Assembly: GCA_019420525.1 (NCBI GenBank)
Contig: JAHZHA010000019.1
Span: 1 to 18,094 of the forward strand
Direction of reading: 5' to 3'
DNA: 18,094 nucleotides
Origin: Bacillota bacterium
Lineage (GTDB): Bacteria; Bacillota; Clostridia; Peptostreptococcales; Anaerovoracaceae
In this document: piece by piece, positions 15,058 to 18,094 of the stretch
Layout: each line of letters starts with the position of its first letter
How positions within the stretch are numbered: position 1 is the first letter of the stretch
The notes under the pieces: model-generated
The model's input: the letters and a program-made list of their open reading frames with translations, nothing else
What the model was told of the DNA's origin: nothing
Databases searched by the model: none
Program-made: the position numbers and the translations under genes

Positions 15058-15822
15058 TCATTCTCCTTTTGCAAAACGAGCTAAAAACTGTCTTGTCCGT
15101 TCTTCCTTCGGATGTTCGATCACTTCGTGCGGATCGCCCTCTTCCACGATATATCCGCCGTCCATGAAGATCACTCGATCCGCCACATCCCGTGCAAATT
15201 CCATCTCGTGTGTTACGATAACCATCGTCATCTTTTCTCTCGCCAGTTGACGGATAACTTTCAGTATCTCACCTGTCAGTTCGGGATCCAGCGCCGATGT
15301 AGGCTCATCGAAAAACAGAATATGCGGCTTCATCGCCAGAGCCCGGGCGATGGCAACTCTCTGCTGCTGCCCTCCGGAAAGCTGACATGGATAATACTTT
15401 TCCTTCCCTGTGAGCCCCATCTTTTCCAGAAGATCTTCAGCGTCCCGCTGTACTTCCGCTTTTCCGCGCTTCTGTACGTGTATGGGAGCATCCATGACAT
15501 TTTTCATTACGGAATAATGAGGAAAAAGATTGAAATTCTGGAATACGAGTCCGAAATACTGCTGAATCTTCTTCAGCTGATTTTTCGGAGAATAGACACT
15601 TTTTCCATTCTCACTTTTAGCTGCATTCTCGCCCAGATAGACGAGCTCACCGTCATCCATAGTCTCCAGCATTGTGGCACACCGAAGCAGAGTAGATTTT
15701 CCAGAACCGGATGGGCCGATGATAGCTACTACTTCTCCCTCTTCGACAGAGAGAGAAATATCGTTGAGCACATTCAGATCGTCAAACGACTTTTTACAAT
15801 TTTTAATTTCCAGCAGTTTCAT
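15058..15822 (-). CDS. Polar amino-acid ABC transporter, ATP-binding protein
   Basis: A 254-residue cytosolic ATPase that powers amino-acid uptake with the adjacent permease. Walker A GPSGSGKST (36-44), Q-loop VFQNFNLFPH (Q95), signature LSGGQQQRVAIARAL (148-162), Walker B ILFFDEP (168-174) and switch VTHEMEFA (His205) are all intact. It belongs to the GlnQ/HisP class. A short insertion between Walker A and the Q-loop (ENAAKSENGKSVYSPKNQ) gives a slightly longer spacing, not unusual in the family. AGGAGGTG lies 6 bases upstream of ATG 15822, and 12 bases separate it from the permease gene. The exact amino acid cannot be told from this subunit. Confidence 0.93.
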   Translation of the reverse strand: MKLLEIKNCKKSFDDLNVLNDISLSVEEGEVVAIIGPSGSGKSTLLRCATMLETMDDGELVYLGENAAKSENGKSVYSPKNQLKKIQQYFGLVFQNFNLFPHYSVMKNVMDAPIHVQKRGKAEVQRDAEDLLEKMGLTGKEKYYPCQLSGGQQQRVAIARALAMKPHILFFDEPTSALDPELTGEILKVIRQLAREKMTMVIVTHEMEFARDVADRVIFMDGGYIVEEGDPHEVIEHPKEERTRQFLARFAKGE

Positions 15823-15834
15823 GAATGCACCTCC

Positions 15835-16542
15835 TTACTGATAGTAGTTCATCTTTTTTTCCACTCTGCCCATAACGACTGCCACCAGCAGATTGAATAT
15901 GTAGTAAAAAGCACCCGCTATAAACAGAGGTACGATTGTCGATTGAGCTGCTGCCACCTGCTTTGCAAGCGTGAAAATTTCTACATAAACCAACACGAAT
16001 GCCAGTGAAGTATCCTTAACGAGGGTGATGATTTCGTTTGTCACCGGCGGCAGTACCTGCTTGATCATCTGAGGAAATATGACTTTAAAAAACGTCTGGA
16101 CCCTGTTATATCCCAGAACCTTAGCGGCCTCCCGCTGTCCGGGAGAAATTCCCTGAATCCCTGAGCGAAAGATTTCAGCGAAATAGGCGGCATAATTGAT
16201 ACTAAAACCCAGTACCGTTGCGGTAATCCGCCATTCCGGTGTCAAGCGGATTTCGAAGAGGTAATACGGTCCGTAATACCAGACGATAAGCTGCAGCATC
16301 AGAGGCGTTCCCCGCAGTACAGAGATAAAAAACTGGACGATCAGTCGGATAGGATTGAAGCGCTTCAGCAGCTGCACTCCCCTGCTGTTGGATTCCAGCC
16401 TGCGGAACGGCCGGATATCACTCATCCGGATCAGCGCCACCAGAAGTCCCAGAGGCAGCGATATGATCAGCGTTGAAAAAAAGATTGTCAGCGTGGCTCC
16501 CGTCCCGGAGAGCACCTGCTGGATCATGTCAGATATGCTCAT
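15835..16542 (-). CDS. Polar amino-acid ABC transporter, permease
   Basis: A 235-residue inner-membrane protein of the HisM/GlnP class with about five membrane segments. SVLRGTPLMLQLIVWYYG and SINYAAYFAEIFRSGIQGI are family-conserved. The ATPase-contact EAA loop GQREAAKVLGYNRVQTF is intact, and LVKDTSLAFVLVYVEIFTLA ends the typical core. Only one permease gene is present, so the channel is probably a homodimer. I choose ATG 16542; the preceding GTGGGTG is a weak ribosome site. The alternative TTG at 16581 lies within the hairpin preceding the gene and has no site. The hairpin at 16584-16612 may lower its expression relative to the binding protein. Confidence 0.9.
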   Translation of the reverse strand: MSISDMIQQVLSGTGATLTIFFSTLIISLPLGLLVALIRMSDIRPFRRLESNSRGVQLLKRFNPIRLIVQFFISVLRGTPLMLQLIVWYYGPYYLFEIRLTPEWRITATVLGFSINYAAYFAEIFRSGIQGISPGQREAAKVLGYNRVQTFFKVIFPQMIKQVLPPVTNEIITLVKDTSLAFVLVYVEIFTLAKQVAAAQSTIVPLFIAGAFYYIFNLLVAVVMGRVEKKMNYYQ

Positions 16543-16583
16543 GACACACCCACTTTCTAAATGATAATTATTTCCATGCAAGG

Positions 16584-16612
16584 CAAAAGAAGAGGCAGAG
16601 TCTGCCTCTTCT
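16584..16612 (-). terminator. Hairpin between binding protein and permease, partial terminator
   Basis: AGAAGAGGCAG (16588-16598) pairs perfectly with CTGCCTCTTCT (16602-16612), with a 3-base loop. On the minus strand it ends in TCTTTTGCC, a short U-tract. It lies within the operon, 39 bases after the binding-protein stop. Confidence 0.6.
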
Positions 16613-16650
16613 CCGTTCGTTTTTTGCCAGATTATTATATTCTGTTCTGA

Positions 16651-17550
16651 TTATTCTGCGGATCCGCTTTCTTCAGAACCGGCATTTCCTTCTATATAAT
16701 CCTGAAGACAGATCATCTCAGGCAGGTTATAGTCAGCATACTTTTCTGCTATCTTCATGAAAGTACCGTCCTCATACATTTCAAACAGTACTTTCTGAAC
16801 TGCATCGCGGAGCTCTTCATTGCCCTTCTTGAATCCGATCGCATACTGCTCCGTGGAGAGAGGTTCCTCCAGCTGACGGAAAGTATCACCGCGTGATGCT
16901 AGCTGATACTGTGCAACACCGATATCCACTGCGATACAGTCTGCAGCGCCGGATTCCAGGTTCAGGAATGCAGTATTATAATCCGGTACTTCCTGAAGTT
17001 CCGCAAAAGTCTCTTTCAGAGCCAGATTTTCATCGTTGTCCTCTGTGGAAGTCAGCGCCGTCAGAGCGGAAGATCCTGCTTGTGTCACTACGATCTTGCC
17101 TGCGAGGTCTTCTTCTGTTTTTATATCGGAATCATTCATTACGATGAATACGATGGAGTTGTCCACATAAGGAGCAGAGAATGTATAATCATCTTCACGG
17201 CCTGTCATGGTAAAACCGTTCCAAATGCAATCGATAGTTCCGGCATTGAGATCCGCGTCCTTATTATCCCAGTTGAGCGGCTGCTTTTTCAGTTCCCAGC
17301 CCATGCGGTTGCAGACTTCCTGCGCGAGATCGAGATCGAATCCCACATACTCGCCGTTTTCATCCTTATATCCGTATGGCGGATATTCCGCATCAAATCC
17401 TACAGTCAGTGTTGTCATCTCCGATACAGGAGTCGTCTGTGCATCTGCAGATGCGCTTCCGCCTGCTGTGTCGTCTTTTTTGTCACCACAGCCGGCGAAT
17501 ACGCCGAGAACCATGACGAGACATAACATTACAGCTAAAATCTTTTTCAT
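16651..17550 (-). CDS. Polar amino-acid ABC transporter, substrate-binding lipoprotein
   Basis: A 299-residue lipoprotein. The signal MKKILAVMLCLVMVLGVFAG ends at a lipobox with Cys21, then an acidic/Gly-Ser linker and a family 3 solute-binding domain from about residue 45. The domain shows AEYPPYGYKDENGEYVGFDL near its start, WNGFTMTGREDDYTFSAPY with R118 in the position that usually binds the substrate carboxylate, and VVTQAGSSALTAL. The ligand is a polar amino acid, not assignable further; the neighbouring racemase makes histidine or a similar amino acid an attractive guess. GGAGG lies just upstream of ATG 17550. It is the first gene of the operon, and its stop is followed by the hairpin at 16584. 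Confidence 0.93.
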   Translation of the reverse strand: MKKILAVMLCLVMVLGVFAGCGDKKDDTAGGSASADAQTTPVSEMTTLTVGFDAEYPPYGYKDENGEYVGFDLDLAQEVCNRMGWELKKQPLNWDNKDADLNAGTIDCIWNGFTMTGREDDYTFSAPYVDNSIVFIVMNDSDIKTEEDLAGKIVVTQAGSSALTALTSTEDNDENLALKETFAELQEVPDYNTAFLNLESGAADCIAVDIGVAQYQLASRGDTFRQLEEPLSTEQYAIGFKKGNEELRDAVQKVLFEMYEDGTFMKIAEKYADYNLPEMICLQDYIEGNAGSEESGSAE

Positions 17551-17623
17551 ATTTCCTCCTCATACCCGCACAAACCGGGCACTTTCTTTTTCTTTGTGCT
17601 TCCCAGCACCGCATCTATGGCTT

Positions 17624-17652
17624 ATTTTAGCATATGCATTTTACCCGTGCAA
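17624..17652 (-). promoter_or_regulatory. Promoter of the ABC transporter-racemase operon
   Basis: On the minus strand: TTGCAC (17652-17647), 17-base spacer, TAAAAT (17629-17624), with a TGC extension of the -10. The leader of about 70 bases contains two small hairpins (GTGCT/AGCAC at 17596-17609 and CCCG/CGGG near 17567-17578). Neither has a clear T-run. Confidence 0.75.
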
Positions 17653-17789
17653 CAATTTATTTTATCAGCTTACCACATTATCACTTTATATGAGAAAAGC
17701 AGAATATTTGGACAGTTCCGACTCTCCTCCACAGAAAACAACGCCCCGGCTATTCATAAAAAAGTTTTCAAGTTCCTTCAAAAAAGTTA

Positions 17790-17818
17790 TTGACAAAAAA
17801 TGCAAAACATTATATTAT
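17790..17818 (+). promoter_or_regulatory. Promoter of tRNA-Leu
   Basis: TTGACA (17790-17795), 17-base spacer, TATTAT (17813-17818). The tRNA 5' end lies 34 bases after the -10. Confidence 0.85.
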
Positions 17819-17851
17819 ATTTTGGTCAGCAAGAGCTGAAGAAAAAAATAT

Positions 17852-17938
17852 GCACGCGTGGCGGAACTGGCAGACGCGCACGGTTCAGGTCCGTGTGGAT
17901 TAACCTCCGTGGAAGTTCGAATCTTCTCGCGTGCACCA
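17852..17938 (+). tRNA. tRNA-Leu (CAG)
   Basis: Acceptor arms GCACGCG and CGCGTGC are followed by the discriminator A and an encoded CCA. The anticodon stem CACGG/CCGTG holds the loop TTCAGGT, with anticodon CAG at 17886-17888 (reads CUG). A long variable arm and the T arm follow, as expected of class II tRNA-Leu. It has its own promoter and terminator, so it is a single-gene unit. Confidence 0.95.
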
Positions 17939-17942
17939 TGGG

Positions 17943-17974
17943 ACACGGTACCGGTATCGGTATCGTGTTTTTTT
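17943..17974 (+). terminator. Terminator of tRNA-Leu
   Basis: ACACGGTACCG (17943-17953) pairs with CGGTATCGTGT (17958-17968), with one G-U, followed by seven Ts. The 120 bases after it (17975-18094) show no gene that I can support. Confidence 0.9.
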
Positions 17975-18094
17975 ATATTCCCCCGATTCTCTGTCCGGTA
18001 ATTTCCGCCGGTTCAGAAAGTGGAGCGGCTCACAGATCTGAAAGACTAACTATATGAAGTCAAGCGATTTTTAAGTAAAAATTGCAGTGAATCT

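Noticed and set aside
15112..16008. 298-residue plus-strand open frame
   Set aside because: It lies antisense to the ABC ATPase and permease genes, whose motifs are complete; no ribosome site or recognisable domain.
17207..17839. 210-residue plus-strand open frame
   Set aside because: Overlaps the binding-protein gene on the other strand, its promoter and the tRNA-Leu promoter; no domain recognised.
1..18094. CRISPR array, transposon or prophage
   Set aside because: No regularly spaced direct repeats, transposase, integrase or phage genes were seen.

Overview
The window looks like chromosomal DNA of an anaerobic Bacillota, probably class Clostridia. It has moderate G+C, strong AGGAGG-type ribosome binding sites, sigma-A-type promoters, many short hairpin-plus-T-run terminators, and gene types typical of amino-acid-using gut Clostridia (OFA-family transporter, CstA, polar amino-acid ABC system, DUF4367 anti-sigma protein). 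A family-level placement would be a guess. No mobile element, CRISPR array, prophage or replication origin was seen.

Layout: (1) 1-89, 3' half of tRNA-Cys with its terminator. (2) 106-3139, minus strand: an FMN-dependent alpha-hydroxy-acid dehydrogenase-like gene, then an ECF-type sigma factor, then its presumed membrane anti-sigma factor. The sigma gene is split between two frames exactly at an A AAA AAC heptamer followed by TGA. (3) 3157-5664, plus strand: a strong promoter, a small conserved-looking unknown gene and a CstA-family carrier. (4) 5873-8496: an OFA-type MFS carrier (minus) divergent from an HxlR-family regulator (plus), separated by about 720 bases rich in dyads and repeats. 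(5) 8568-13097, minus strand: proA, terminator, purB, proB, proC. This is a complete glutamate-to-proline pathway with a purine gene inserted in it. (6) 13124-14128, minus: a DEDD-type exonuclease-fold protein of the YprB kind. (7) 14194-17652, minus: a polar amino-acid ABC transporter (lipoprotein, permease, ATPase) followed by a two-cysteine racemase that resembles CntK-type histidine racemases more than DapF. (8) 17790-17974, plus: tRNA-Leu(CAG) with promoter and terminator.

The genes fit an amino-acid- and organic-acid-based anaerobic economy: uptake of pyruvate or peptides (CstA), organic anions (OFA), polar amino acids (ABC), 2-hydroxy-acid oxidation and proline synthesis. The observations most worth following are the frame-split sigma factor, the CntK-like racemase in an ABC transporter operon, and the operator-like repeats around the HxlR and proA promoters.
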